DNA of 64,000 nucleotides from Prevotella sp. E15-22 (GTDB lineage: Bacteria; Bacteroidota; Bacteroidia; Bacteroidales; Bacteroidaceae). Position numbers and translations under genes: made by a program. Positions 9,639-17,574 of this stretch are shown here, piece after piece. The notes beneath the pieces are model-generated. The model was given only the letters and a program-made list of their open reading frames with translations. It was not told where the DNA came from and did no database searches. The DNA is taken from NCBI RefSeq assembly GCF_023204875.1, contig NZ_CP096247.1, forward strand, positions 558,001-622,000. Reading direction: 5' to 3'. The first letter of the stretch is position 1, and each line of letters begins with the position of its first letter.

Positions 9639-9669
9639 TTTGCTTTTCATCACTTTCTTATTACCTTTG
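9639..9669 (+). promoter_or_regulatory. Promoter of the glycosyltransferase operon
   Basis: TTTG (9639-9642), 19-bp spacer, TAccTTTG (9662-9669), only 8 bp before the ATG at 9678. The mRNA would have almost no 5' leader, and there is no room for a Shine-Dalgarno site. Confidence 0.75.
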
Positions 9670-9677
9670 TGGCTGCA

Positions 9678-10952
9678 ATGAGAGTATTGATAGTAAACAC
9701 GAGCGAACAGGCGGGTGGGGCAGCCGTTGCAGCCAACCGACTGATGCACGCACTTAATAATTATGGTGTAAAGGCTAAGATGCTGGTACGCCAGAAATCA
9801 ACCAACGAGATTACGGTGGTGGGACTGCAGGGCTGGTGGCGCCAGCGCTGGCATTTTTTGTGGGAGCGCCTGGTGGTGCTGCTTCATCTGCATGGCAATC
9901 GTCAGCGACTGTTCGAGTTGGATATTGCCAATGCGGGCACGGACATCACACGTTGTGAGGAATTCCAGGAGGCCGACATCATTCATCTGCACTGGATTAA
10001 TCAGGGCATGTTGTCGCTGGGCGACATCAAGAAGATTTTGCGATCGGGCAAGCCGGTGGTGTGGACCATGCACGACATCTGGCCTGCCACAGCTATCTGT
10101 CACCTGACGCTGGGATGCAGTAACTTCCGTACTGGCTGTAAAAACTGTAAATACCTGCCTGGCGGTGGGGGCAACAATGACTTGGCAGCGCGTGTGTGGA
10201 AGCGTAAGCAAGCCATGCTGGCTCAGGGCAATATTACGTTTGTGGCTTGCAGCAAGTGGCTCGAGCAGGAGGCGAAGAGTAGTGCGTTGTTGCGAGGACA
10301 GACCATCACGAGCATTCCTAATCCTATTGACTTAACGGTGTTCTGTCCTGGCAGTCGTGAGGAGGCTTGTCAGGCTGAGGGTTTGCCCTCCGATAAGAAC
10401 CTGATATTGTTTGTTTGTCAGCGTGTGACGAATCCGCATAAGGGCATGCAGTATCTGATTGATGCCTGCAAGAAGTTGGCCGAGGAGAAGCCTGAGATGA
10501 AAGAGAATACGGGTGTGGTGATCCTGGGTGGCCATGCCGACGAGGTGGCCGATGCCTTGCCATTCCCTGCCTATCCTCTGGGGTATGTCAGCGATCGTCA
10601 GCGCATTGTACGCATCTATCGCGCAGCCAGCATGTTTGTGCTGCCTTCGCTCAGCGAGAACCTGCCCAACACCATCATGGAGGCCATGGCCTGTGGTGTG
10701 CCTTGTCTGGGTTTTCGCGTGGGTGGCATTCCTGAGGAGATTGATCATCGAAAGAATGGCTATGTGGCCGATTATCAGTCGGTTGACGATCTGGCCAAGG
10801 GCATCGACTGGATTCTGAACGAGGCCGACCGCGAGGCGTTGAGCATCGAGGCGGTGAAGAAGGTGCGTCATCACTATGCCACGCAGCAGGTGATGGTGCG
10901 CTATATTGAAGTCTATCAACAGGCCTTGGCCCAGAAACACTTGAAACTATGA
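9678..10952 (+). CDS. Glycosyltransferase family 4
   Basis: 424 residues, GT-B fold. The N-terminus has MRVLIVNTSEQAGGAAVAANRL, a typical donor/acceptor-domain start, and the C-terminal half has the GT4 E-x7-E signature in SENLPNTIMEAMACG followed by GGIPEEI. A HDIWPATAICHLT...C...C segment (near residues 130-160) is common in GT4 enzymes of Bacteroidota polysaccharide loci. The start at 9678 is chosen because the promoter -7 box ends at 9669; longer in-frame extensions would lie inside or before the promoter. It overlaps the following GT2 gene by 4 bp (ATGA), so the two are translationally coupled. It probably transfers a sugar from a nucleotide donor onto a surface or exported glycan. The specific sugar cannot be read from the sequence. 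Confidence 0.88.
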   Translation: MRVLIVNTSEQAGGAAVAANRLMHALNNYGVKAKMLVRQKSTNEITVVGLQGWWRQRWHFLWERLVVLLHLHGNRQRLFELDIANAGTDITRCEEFQEADIIHLHWINQGMLSLGDIKKILRSGKPVVWTMHDIWPATAICHLTLGCSNFRTGCKNCKYLPGGGGNNDLAARVWKRKQAMLAQGNITFVACSKWLEQEAKSSALLRGQTITSIPNPIDLTVFCPGSREEACQAEGLPSDKNLILFVCQRVTNPHKGMQYLIDACKKLAEEKPEMKENTGVVILGGHADEVADALPFPAYPLGYVSDRQRIVRIYRAASMFVLPSLSENLPNTIMEAMACGVPCLGFRVGGIPEEIDHRKNGYVADYQSVDDLAKGIDWILNEADREALSIEAVKKVRHHYATQQVMVRYIEVYQQALAQKHLKL

Positions 10953-11737
10953 TACGAATAACGGTTGTTACCATTACATATAACGCAGAGGCGGTGCTGC
11001 AGCGCACACTGCAGAGTGTGCTTCGTCAGACATACAAGGGCGTGGAGCATCTGATTATTGATGGCGCCTCGAAGGATGGCACGCTGAAGATGGCGGAAGA
11101 CTATAAGAACGAGTCGGACCAGTCGGACCGTGGCCATAAGGTGATCATCAAGTCGGAACCCGACCGTGGCATTTACGATGCCATGAACAAGGGACTGATG
11201 CAGGCCTCAGGCGACTATATCGTGTTTATGAATGCAGGCGACTGCTTTCCTAAGGACGATACCTTGGAGCAGGTGGTGCGCCGCTGCCGACTGAGTGAGT
11301 GTCCTTCTGACGAGTTGCCTGGCGTGCTCTATGGACTCACGGACATCGTTGATGACGAGGGACGCTATCTGCGTCCACGCCGACTGCAACCTCCCTCGCA
11401 ACTCAACTGGCGCTCGTTCCGCCATGGCATGCTGGTGTGTCATCAGGCCTTTTATGCGCGTACGGACATTGCCAGAAACCTGCCGTACGATGTGCGTTAT
11501 CGCTTCTCGGCCGATGTGGACTGGTGTATCCGTGTGATGCGTGAGACGGAGCGCATGGGACTGCCTCTATGTAATATAGGTATGGTGGTGGCCAACTATA
11601 CGGAGGAGGGCGCCACCACGAAGAATCATAAGGCTTCGCTCAAGGAGCGTTTCCATGTGATGCGTCGCCATTATGGTTTGTTGACTACTGTGGCCATGCA
11701 TGCCTGGTTTGTGGTTCGCTCGGTGGTTCGAAAATAA
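10949..11737 (+). CDS. Glycosyltransferase family 2
   Basis: 262 residues, GT-A fold. The nucleotide-sugar binding start is TVVTITYNAEAVLQRTLQSV, with VEHLIIDGASKDGT behind it, PDRGIYDAMNKGL, and the DxD-like region NAGDCF. A later DVDWCIRV matches the usual acidic segment near the catalytic base. It resembles WcaA-like enzymes of exopolysaccharide synthesis. It follows the GT4 gene with a 4-bp overlap and precedes a PAP2 gene by 15 bp, so it belongs to one transcript. Acceptor and donor are not predictable. Confidence 0.87.
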   Translation: MIRITVVTITYNAEAVLQRTLQSVLRQTYKGVEHLIIDGASKDGTLKMAEDYKNESDQSDRGHKVIIKSEPDRGIYDAMNKGLMQASGDYIVFMNAGDCFPKDDTLEQVVRRCRLSECPSDELPGVLYGLTDIVDDEGRYLRPRRLQPPSQLNWRSFRHGMLVCHQAFYARTDIARNLPYDVRYRFSADVDWCIRVMRETERMGLPLCNIGMVVANYTEEGATTKNHKASLKERFHVMRRHYGLLTTVAMHAWFVVRSVVRK

Positions 11738-11752
11738 GTTGAAAAGGAATAT

Positions 11753-12319
11753 ATGTGGGCTGTGCAACGGAGGTTTGTTTATGGCATCTTGGGGCTGCTA
11801 TTCTGCTGCCTTGGCGCTTCGGCTCAGGGCGAGGCCATTGACGATGTGATGCAGCATGTGCCCATGGCCACCACGCTGGTGCTGCGTGCCAGTGGCGTGA
11901 AGAGTCAGTCGGACACATGGGCCGAGTTTCTGGCATCAACAGGTGCTTCCTATCTGTTGGCCACGGGTGTCACCTACTCCCTGAAGCACAGTGTCAGGGA
12001 ATGGCGACCTGACGACAGCGATCAGCGCTCGTTTCCTTCTGGGCATGCTACCTATGCCTTTGCTGGTGCCACGGCCTTGCGCCATGAATACGGACATCTG
12101 TCGCCATGGATCTCCATTGGGGGCTACGGACTGGCCACGCTGGTGGCTGCCGACCGTGTGCGTCGCCATCGCCACTATACGCACGATGTCTGTGCAGGCG
12201 CAGCCATTGGTTGGCTGAGCACGGAGCTCACCTATTATATAAAAAAGAAGTATATCAAGTCCGACCGTGTCGACGTGGCTTTCACGGGTCAGTTGCTCTC
12301 TTTGTCACTTCGCTGGTGA
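11753..12319 (+). CDS. PAP2-family membrane-associated phosphatase
   Basis: 188 residues. The three PAP2 motifs are complete: K79-x5-R85-P86 (KHSVREWRP), PSGH at 95-98, and R135-x5-H141-x3-D145 (DRVRRHRHYTHD). The N-terminus has a signal-like hydrophobic stretch (GILGLLFCCLGASAQG). The family removes phosphate from lipid phosphates such as undecaprenyl-pyrophosphate or phosphatidyl-glycerophosphate, or from lipid A. Its place behind two glycosyltransferases fits recycling of the lipid carrier, which is an inference from context. The active site is predicted to face the periplasm. Confidence 0.85.
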   Translation: MWAVQRRFVYGILGLLFCCLGASAQGEAIDDVMQHVPMATTLVLRASGVKSQSDTWAEFLASTGASYLLATGVTYSLKHSVREWRPDDSDQRSFPSGHATYAFAGATALRHEYGHLSPWISIGGYGLATLVAADRVRRHRHYTHDVCAGAAIGWLSTELTYYIKKKYIKSDRVDVAFTGQLLSLSLRW

Positions 12320-12363
12320 AGGGTGACGCGTATCGGAAGAAATGAAAAAATACCTGAAACAGT

Positions 12364-14772
12364 ATGAGACTATTATTCGATATTGAGTATCAGACCATGT
12401 TCGGCGAACAGCTGGTGATGAACATCATGGGCGACGGACCAAAGCCCGACCAACTGGCCATGTCGACGGTGGATGGCCTACACTGGACTGCCGAGCTGAT
12501 GTGGCCCAAGCGCTGTGAGGGCTGTCTGGACTATTACTATAGTGTGGTGCGTGGCGACAGAGAGGTGCGCCATGAGTGGCTGGTGGAGCCGCATCGACTG
12601 GAGCTGACTGCGGTGAAGGGGGCGCTCTATCGCATCTTCGACCATTGGATTGATATTCCTGATGATAGTTATATGTACTCGTCGGCTTTCACCGATTGCG
12701 TGATGACGCACGAGCGTGGCATGAGTCCTGACACCGACTATCAGCGCACCATCCGACTGAAGGTGCGTGCGCCGCAGTTGCGCTATGGCGAACGTCTGGC
12801 GCTGGTGGGCGAGTCGGCCTACTTGGGTGTGTGGGACAGCGCAAGGGCGTTGCCGATGTACGAGCACAACTGCCACGAGTGGGTGGTTAGTCTGGATGCC
12901 GACTGCCTCACGGAGGTCACGCAATATAAGTTCATCATCCTGGGAAAGGGCATGATGTGGGAGGATGGCGCCAACCGCATCCTAAAGAAACCCGAGATGC
13001 AGGCTAACGAGGTGGTGGTCTATGAACTTCAGCAGGCGCGCTTCGGCATCCCTCAATGGAAGGGGGCTGGCACGGTGATTCCTGTGTTCTCGCTTCGCAG
13101 TGAGGGGAGCTTTGGCGTGGGCGACTTTGGCGACTTGAAGATGATGGTGGACTGGTGTGCCAAGACAGGTCAAAACATTCTGCAGATCCTGCCAATCAAC
13201 GATACTACTATCTCACACACCTGGCAGGACTCGTATCCTTATAACTCTATCAGTATCTATGCACTTCATCCGCAATATGCCGACCTGCGACAGTTGCCTG
13301 CCATCAAGGACGAGGCGCTGAAAGATAAGTTCGAGTCGCTGCGACAGGAGTTGAATGCCCTGCCGCAGATTGACTATGAGCGCATGATTACGGCGAAGAT
13401 GGACTATCTGCGTGCCATCTTCCAGCAGGAGGGGGCTACTGTGCGTCGCCGTACTACCTATAAGCGCTTTGTCGATGACAATCGCCAGTGGCTGGAGCCT
13501 TATGCGCGCTTCTGCTTCTATCGCGATAAGTATGGCACGGCCACGTTCTCGGAATGGCCCACTCGTCTGCCCAAGGCGGATGCAAAGGTGATTGATTTCT
13601 GGTATTTCGTGCAGTATATCCTCGACCAGCAGATGCGTGGGGCACACGAGCATGCCCGCAAAAACAGGGTGATCCTGAAGGGCGACATCCCCATCGGCAT
13701 CAGTCGCGACGGCGTTGAGGCGTGGGTGGAACCGCGTTACTTCAATCTCAACGGACAGGCGGGTGCGCCGCCCGATGCTTTCTGTGAGGATGGACAGAAC
13801 TGGGGCTTTCCCACTTATAATTGGGACGAGATGCTCAAGGACGACTGCTCGTGGTGGGTGCGTCGCTTCCGCAAGATGGCTGAATATTTCGATGCTTATC
13901 GCATTGATCATGTGCTGGGCTTCTTCCGCATCTGGGAGATTCCCATGCCCGAGAAGTCGGGCCTTCTGGGACAGTTTGCGCCTGCCTTAGGCATGAGTCG
14001 CGAGGAGATTGAGGCTTATGGCATCTATGGTCATCTGGACGATCTGTTCCTCGTTGACCATAAGCGCAACGATCGCTGGCATCCACGTATCTCTATCCAG
14101 TCGAAGCCTGCGTTCCAGCAGTTGCGCGACGACGAGAAAGCATGCTTCAACCACCTGTACAACGATTATTTCTATCATCGCAACAACCAGTATTGGTATA
14201 ACGAGGCCATGAAAAAGCTGCCTCGCCTCACGCAGGCCACGCGCATGCTGGTGTGTGCCGAAGACCTGGGCATGGTGCCCGAGTGTGTGCCCTGGGTGAT
14301 GAACGAGTTGCGCATCCTCTCGCTCGAGATTCAGTCAATGCCGAAGGATCCGCAGGTGCGCTTTGGTCAGTTGCCCTTCTATCCTTATCGTTCGGTGTGC
14401 ACCATCTCTACGCACGACATGCCCACGCTCCGCCAGTGGTGGGACGAGGATGAAGCGCGCACGCAGGACTATTATAACAGCGAGTTGCACTACGAGGGTG
14501 TGGCGCCGCATCCCATGCCGGCCGACTTATGTAAAGGGGTGGTGGCGCGCCATTTGATGTCGCCTTCCATGCTCTGCCTGCTGTCATTGCAGGACTGGCT
14601 GTCCATCGACGAGCACCTCCGCTTGCCCGATGCCAATGCCGAACGCATCAACATCCCTGCCAATCCGCGTCACTACTGGCGCTATCGCATGCACCTCACC
14701 ATTGAACAACTGCTCAATGCCAACGAGTTTAACCGTGAGGTGATGATCCTGATAAAACAAGGAGGCAGGTAA
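12364..14772 (+). CDS. malQ: 4-alpha-glucanotransferase (amylomaltase) with tandem CBM20-like domains
   Basis: 802 residues. Residues about 1-230 form two starch-binding CBM20-like domains (LALVGESAYLGVWD in the second). The GH77 barrel follows. Catalytic residues are visible: nucleophile Asp515 in YRIDH, acid/base Glu633 in CAEDLGMVPE, and Asp685 in STHDMPTL. This DPE2-like layout is usual for Bacteroidota MalQ. The enzyme moves alpha-1,4-glucan segments between maltodextrins in the cytoplasm, for glycogen or maltose use. It lies 44 bp after the PAP2 gene on the same strand, so it may be read through from the same promoter although its function differs. A symmetric terminator follows about 85 bp downstream. 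Confidence 0.95.
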   Translation: MRLLFDIEYQTMFGEQLVMNIMGDGPKPDQLAMSTVDGLHWTAELMWPKRCEGCLDYYYSVVRGDREVRHEWLVEPHRLELTAVKGALYRIFDHWIDIPDDSYMYSSAFTDCVMTHERGMSPDTDYQRTIRLKVRAPQLRYGERLALVGESAYLGVWDSARALPMYEHNCHEWVVSLDADCLTEVTQYKFIILGKGMMWEDGANRILKKPEMQANEVVVYELQQARFGIPQWKGAGTVIPVFSLRSEGSFGVGDFGDLKMMVDWCAKTGQNILQILPINDTTISHTWQDSYPYNSISIYALHPQYADLRQLPAIKDEALKDKFESLRQELNALPQIDYERMITAKMDYLRAIFQQEGATVRRRTTYKRFVDDNRQWLEPYARFCFYRDKYGTATFSEWPTRLPKADAKVIDFWYFVQYILDQQMRGAHEHARKNRVILKGDIPIGISRDGVEAWVEPRYFNLNGQAGAPPDAFCEDGQNWGFPTYNWDEMLKDDCSWWVRRFRKMAEYFDAYRIDHVLGFFRIWEIPMPEKSGLLGQFAPALGMSREEIEAYGIYGHLDDLFLVDHKRNDRWHPRISIQSKPAFQQLRDDEKACFNHLYNDYFYHRNNQYWYNEAMKKLPRLTQATRMLVCAEDLGMVPECVPWVMNELRILSLEIQSMPKDPQVRFGQLPFYPYRSVCTISTHDMPTLRQWWDEDEARTQDYYNSELHYEGVAPHPMPADLCKGVVARHLMSPSMLCLLSLQDWLSIDEHLRLPDANAERINIPANPRHYWRYRMHLTIEQLLNANEFNREVMILIKQGGR

Positions 14773-14857
14773 TTTTGACCAAATATGTTCTTATATGTGT
14801 TAAGAATGTAAATAATCATCAACAATAAAAATATATTAAAATTCAAAAAATAAAATA

Positions 14858-14890
14858 AAAATATCAGCTCATTTAGGGCTGATATTTTGT
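14858..14890 (+). terminator. Bidirectional intrinsic terminator after malQ
   Basis: AAAATATCAGC pairs perfectly with GCTGATATTTT (11 bp) around a 9-nt loop, with an A-rich stretch before it and T-rich sequence after it. The right arm overlaps the -33 box of the next promoter. Confidence 0.85.
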
Positions 14891-14916
14891 TGTTTTAATC
14901 AATTTATTTAACTTTG
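14886..14916 (+). promoter_or_regulatory. Promoter of the upxY-led operon
   Basis: TTTG (14886-14889), 19-bp spacer, TAacTTTG (14909-14916). Transcription should begin near 14923, which leaves a 5' leader of about 115 nt before upxY. Confidence 0.75.
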
Positions 14917-14922
14917 TTGCAC

Positions 14923-15039
14923 TTATAATCATCTCTTTTTAAGGAGATATGCATTTGTCTAATTTAATTGTTCTTTAGATTGACTCTCTAATTGAACACC
15001 TTGGCCATTTGCAATAATAACCAATGATACTAAAAACTA
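14923..15039 (+). promoter_or_regulatory. 5' leader of the upxY-led operon, possible antitermination target
   Basis: The leader contains a small hairpin ATCTC (14931-14935) with GAGAT (14944-14948) very close to the predicted transcript start, then unstructured AT-rich sequence up to the start codon. UpxY-type NusG paralogues of Bacteroides act on the 5' untranslated region of their own operon, so this hairpin is a candidate ops-like recruitment site. The role is inferred from the family. Confidence 0.45.
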
Positions 15040-15630
15040 ATGTTAGAAAACACTCAAGGGTTTGTAAATGATGCAAACCACGCCGTAGGCGTATCTTCTC
15101 CCCAAAATAAACAATGGTATATTGCTGTAGTTAGGCTTAATACCGAGAGGTCGTCAAGTAAAAAACTTGCAGCCCTTGGGTATGAAGTCTTTCTTCCTGT
15201 TCAGAAAGAGGTTTGTTTGTGGGAAAATGGCCGGAAACGTTTGTGTGAGCGCGTACTTTTTCCTGGTATTATTTTTATTCGCCTAACGGAAGAACAGAGA
15301 AGAATAGTCGTTGCTTTACCTTATATAGATTGTTTTATGGTGAACCGTTCTGGATTGGTGAATTCATATAACCGTCATCCATTAGCGATTATTTCGGATG
15401 AGCAAATTGAGCAGCTAAAATTGTTAATGTGTAAATCCAATTCAGATATATCTGTAAATGCTTCAAATCTAAAGATTGGAGATAAGGTTAGAGTTGTTCG
15501 TGGCGATTTGATTGGATTGGAAGGCCATGTTTGTCGGAATCGAAATGGTCATAGTTGCCTTGCGATTATATTGGACAATATTGGCTGCGCAACAGTAAAG
15601 ATCTCTTTAGACGATGTTGTTCGGATTTGA
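15040..15630 (+). CDS. UpxY-like transcription antitermination protein (NusG family)
   Basis: 196 residues. An N-terminal NGN domain (KQWYIAVVRLNTERSSSKKLA, about residues 25-110, with the RVLFPGIIFIRL strand) is followed by a C-terminal KOW motif (IGDKVRVVRGDLIGLEGHVCR, about 150-170). This is the layout of UpxY, the locus-specific NusG/RfaH paralogue encoded first in Bacteroides capsule operons, where it lets RNA polymerase read through the long operon. It sits directly behind the promoter and leader and heads six co-directional genes. The region is visibly richer in A+T than malQ and than the genes beyond 23041. Unlike normal UpxY loci, no UpxZ partner and no run of glycosyltransferases follow. 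Confidence 0.88.
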   Translation: MLENTQGFVNDANHAVGVSSPQNKQWYIAVVRLNTERSSSKKLAALGYEVFLPVQKEVCLWENGRKRLCERVLFPGIIFIRLTEEQRRIVVALPYIDCFMVNRSGLVNSYNRHPLAIISDEQIEQLKLLMCKSNSDISVNASNLKIGDKVRVVRGDLIGLEGHVCRNRNGHSCLAIILDNIGCATVKISLDDVVRI

Positions 15631-15696
15631 AATCAGTTGTTATGGGATGTTAAAAATGTTTCCATAAAGATAATTCCTAATTAGAATAAACTAAAA

Positions 15697-17574
15697 ATGA
15701 AAACTAAGTTATTACTAACACTGGCAATCACATTACTTTCGCTATGTGTTGGAGCACAAGATAATGAGGCAGATGAAAAAAAGAAAGCCTTAGAGTTTCT
15801 TCATAAGAACATGAATGGATGTTATTCATTGAAGAGCGATAATCTATCACGTTATTACTCATATATGAAAAACATTTTTGAGGAGAAATGGTTCTATTCA
15901 AACGATCAGTTTCGCTCTGAATATAGGTCTGCATTGAATGCTTTTCCTTATACTCCAACAGAATGTGATACTGTATATGACAAAAACAGTGTTACCATGA
16001 CCTATTTACAGGATAATATTGAACTCGCATACAAAATGTGGAAGCGCAATAGCCATGCAACCTCCTTTGAAACATTTTGTAATTATGTGCTTCCATACAG
16101 AATAGGTTATGAACCTATTTCAGATTGGAGAGCGTATTATATTGAAAGGTATGGTGATGCGGTGAAGTTGTATTTTAGTAAGCAACACAATTATTACTAT
16201 GTATACGGTATTCACAATAGACTGAACAGAGGGTTTAATGGAGCCGTTTATTATCCTTCTGGCCCCATACCAGAATTTTCCCTAAAAGACCTTGTATCAG
16301 TAAAACTCGGTAACTGTGAGTCATACTCAAATCGTACTGTTGCCCAATTACGTGCCTTTGGAATTCCGGCAACTGTTGACTTTGTTCCCCAATGGGGAAA
16401 TCGTTCCATGGGACATTCATGGGCGGTGATGTTTGTTGATGATGACTATACATTGCCTGTAGGCGTAAATGAAACGCTTGGGTCTCATTTTGACGAACGG
16501 GCTGAGTTAACTATGCCAAAGGTTTATCGTCAGACATTTGCAATTCAGGATTGGTTGAAAGATTTCTGTAAGGATGAAGGCCAAAACACTCCAGATTTCT
16601 TGAAAGGTCAGAGAGTCATAGATGTGACGGATAAATATGTGGAGACATCAGACGTAACTGTTCCAGTCAAGGATGACATATGGATAAAGAATTCAAAATG
16701 GATATATATTGCTGCTTTTAACAACCGTCAATGGGTTCCTGTATATTTCTCAAAAAACAATGGAAAAGAGGTCGTGTTCCATAAGATGGGACGTAATATC
16801 ATGTATATTGCATTTTGTTATGACGAGTTCGGACGTCGTCATTATGCAACCAATCCATTCCTCCTAGATGGTGATGGCCATGTGAGGTTTCTTGAAGCAA
16901 AGAATGATAAAGTGCACGATATTACAGTTACACGAAAATACTGGGAATCTGATGCCTTAAAACAATATAATCGCCAGATTGAAGGTGGAAAGATTGTTGT
17001 TTCAAATGATTCTGATTTCAAAGACTCGCTTATTGTGTCAGAAGTAGCAACGATAAATGAGAATCGTTTTCATACGTTCCCGTTAGCCTATTCTGGAGCT
17101 TTCAAATATCTGAAATATTGGTCACCACGAAACTCGTATGGAAACATTGCAGAGATTGAACTGTATGACGATCAGAATAGACTAATCAGACCGCTGCGTA
17201 GTTGGGGAGGAGCCAATGCATGGGTAGAGCATAGTGCACAGAAAGTGTTTGATGGTGATGTTCTTACCTCTTATAGTAGAATGCATCCGGATGGCGCATG
17301 GGCTGCAGTAGAGTTGCCTCAAAGTGTCCACATCTCCAAATATAGAATACATCCGCGCACAGATGGAAATGCGATTTATTCAAATAACGTTTATCAGTTG
17401 TTGTATTGGAAGGATGGCAAATGGATGCTGTTAGATGAGAAAAATGGGGATCAGATGGACAGCCTGACTTTTCAGAATGTTCCTGAGAATGCATTGTTAC
17501 TACTCCACAATAAGACGCAGGGAACAGAGGAACGTGTATTTACTTATGAGGGAGGTAAGCAGATATGGTGGTAG
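15697..17574 (+). CDS. Secreted transglutaminase-like protein with C-terminal discoidin-like domain
   Basis: 625 residues with a signal peptide (MKTKLLLTLAITLLSLCVGAQ). The core is transglutaminase/papain-like: Cys207 in VKLGNCESYSNRTV, His240 in SMGHSWAVMF, and an acidic residue in the VDDDY strand behind it. An FN3-like middle portion precedes a C-terminal module (KYLKYWSPRNSYGNIAEIEL...KVFDGDVLTSY...) resembling F5/8 type C (discoidin) glycan-binding domains. It probably acts in the periplasm or at the surface as a protease or cross-linking enzyme on a bound glycan or protein. The substrate is unknown. Its last 10 bp overlap the start of the ligase-like gene, which indicates translational coupling. 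AT-rich like the rest of the block. Confidence 0.75.
   Translation: MKTKLLLTLAITLLSLCVGAQDNEADEKKKALEFLHKNMNGCYSLKSDNLSRYYSYMKNIFEEKWFYSNDQFRSEYRSALNAFPYTPTECDTVYDKNSVTMTYLQDNIELAYKMWKRNSHATSFETFCNYVLPYRIGYEPISDWRAYYIERYGDAVKLYFSKQHNYYYVYGIHNRLNRGFNGAVYYPSGPIPEFSLKDLVSVKLGNCESYSNRTVAQLRAFGIPATVDFVPQWGNRSMGHSWAVMFVDDDYTLPVGVNETLGSHFDERAELTMPKVYRQTFAIQDWLKDFCKDEGQNTPDFLKGQRVIDVTDKYVETSDVTVPVKDDIWIKNSKWIYIAAFNNRQWVPVYFSKNNGKEVVFHKMGRNIMYIAFCYDEFGRRHYATNPFLLDGDGHVRFLEAKNDKVHDITVTRKYWESDALKQYNRQIEGGKIVVSNDSDFKDSLIVSEVATINENRFHTFPLAYSGAFKYLKYWSPRNSYGNIAEIELYDDQNRLIRPLRSWGGANAWVEHSAQKVFDGDVLTSYSRMHPDGAWAAVELPQSVHISKYRIHPRTDGNAIYSNNVYQLLYWKDGKWMLLDEKNGDQMDSLTFQNVPENALLLLHNKTQGTEERVFTYEGGKQIWW

Noticed and set aside
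14858..14890. Possible operator or riboswitch for upxY
   Set aside because: The perfect stem with A- and T-rich flanks lies upstream of the predicted transcript start, so it is the malQ terminator and not part of the upxY message.
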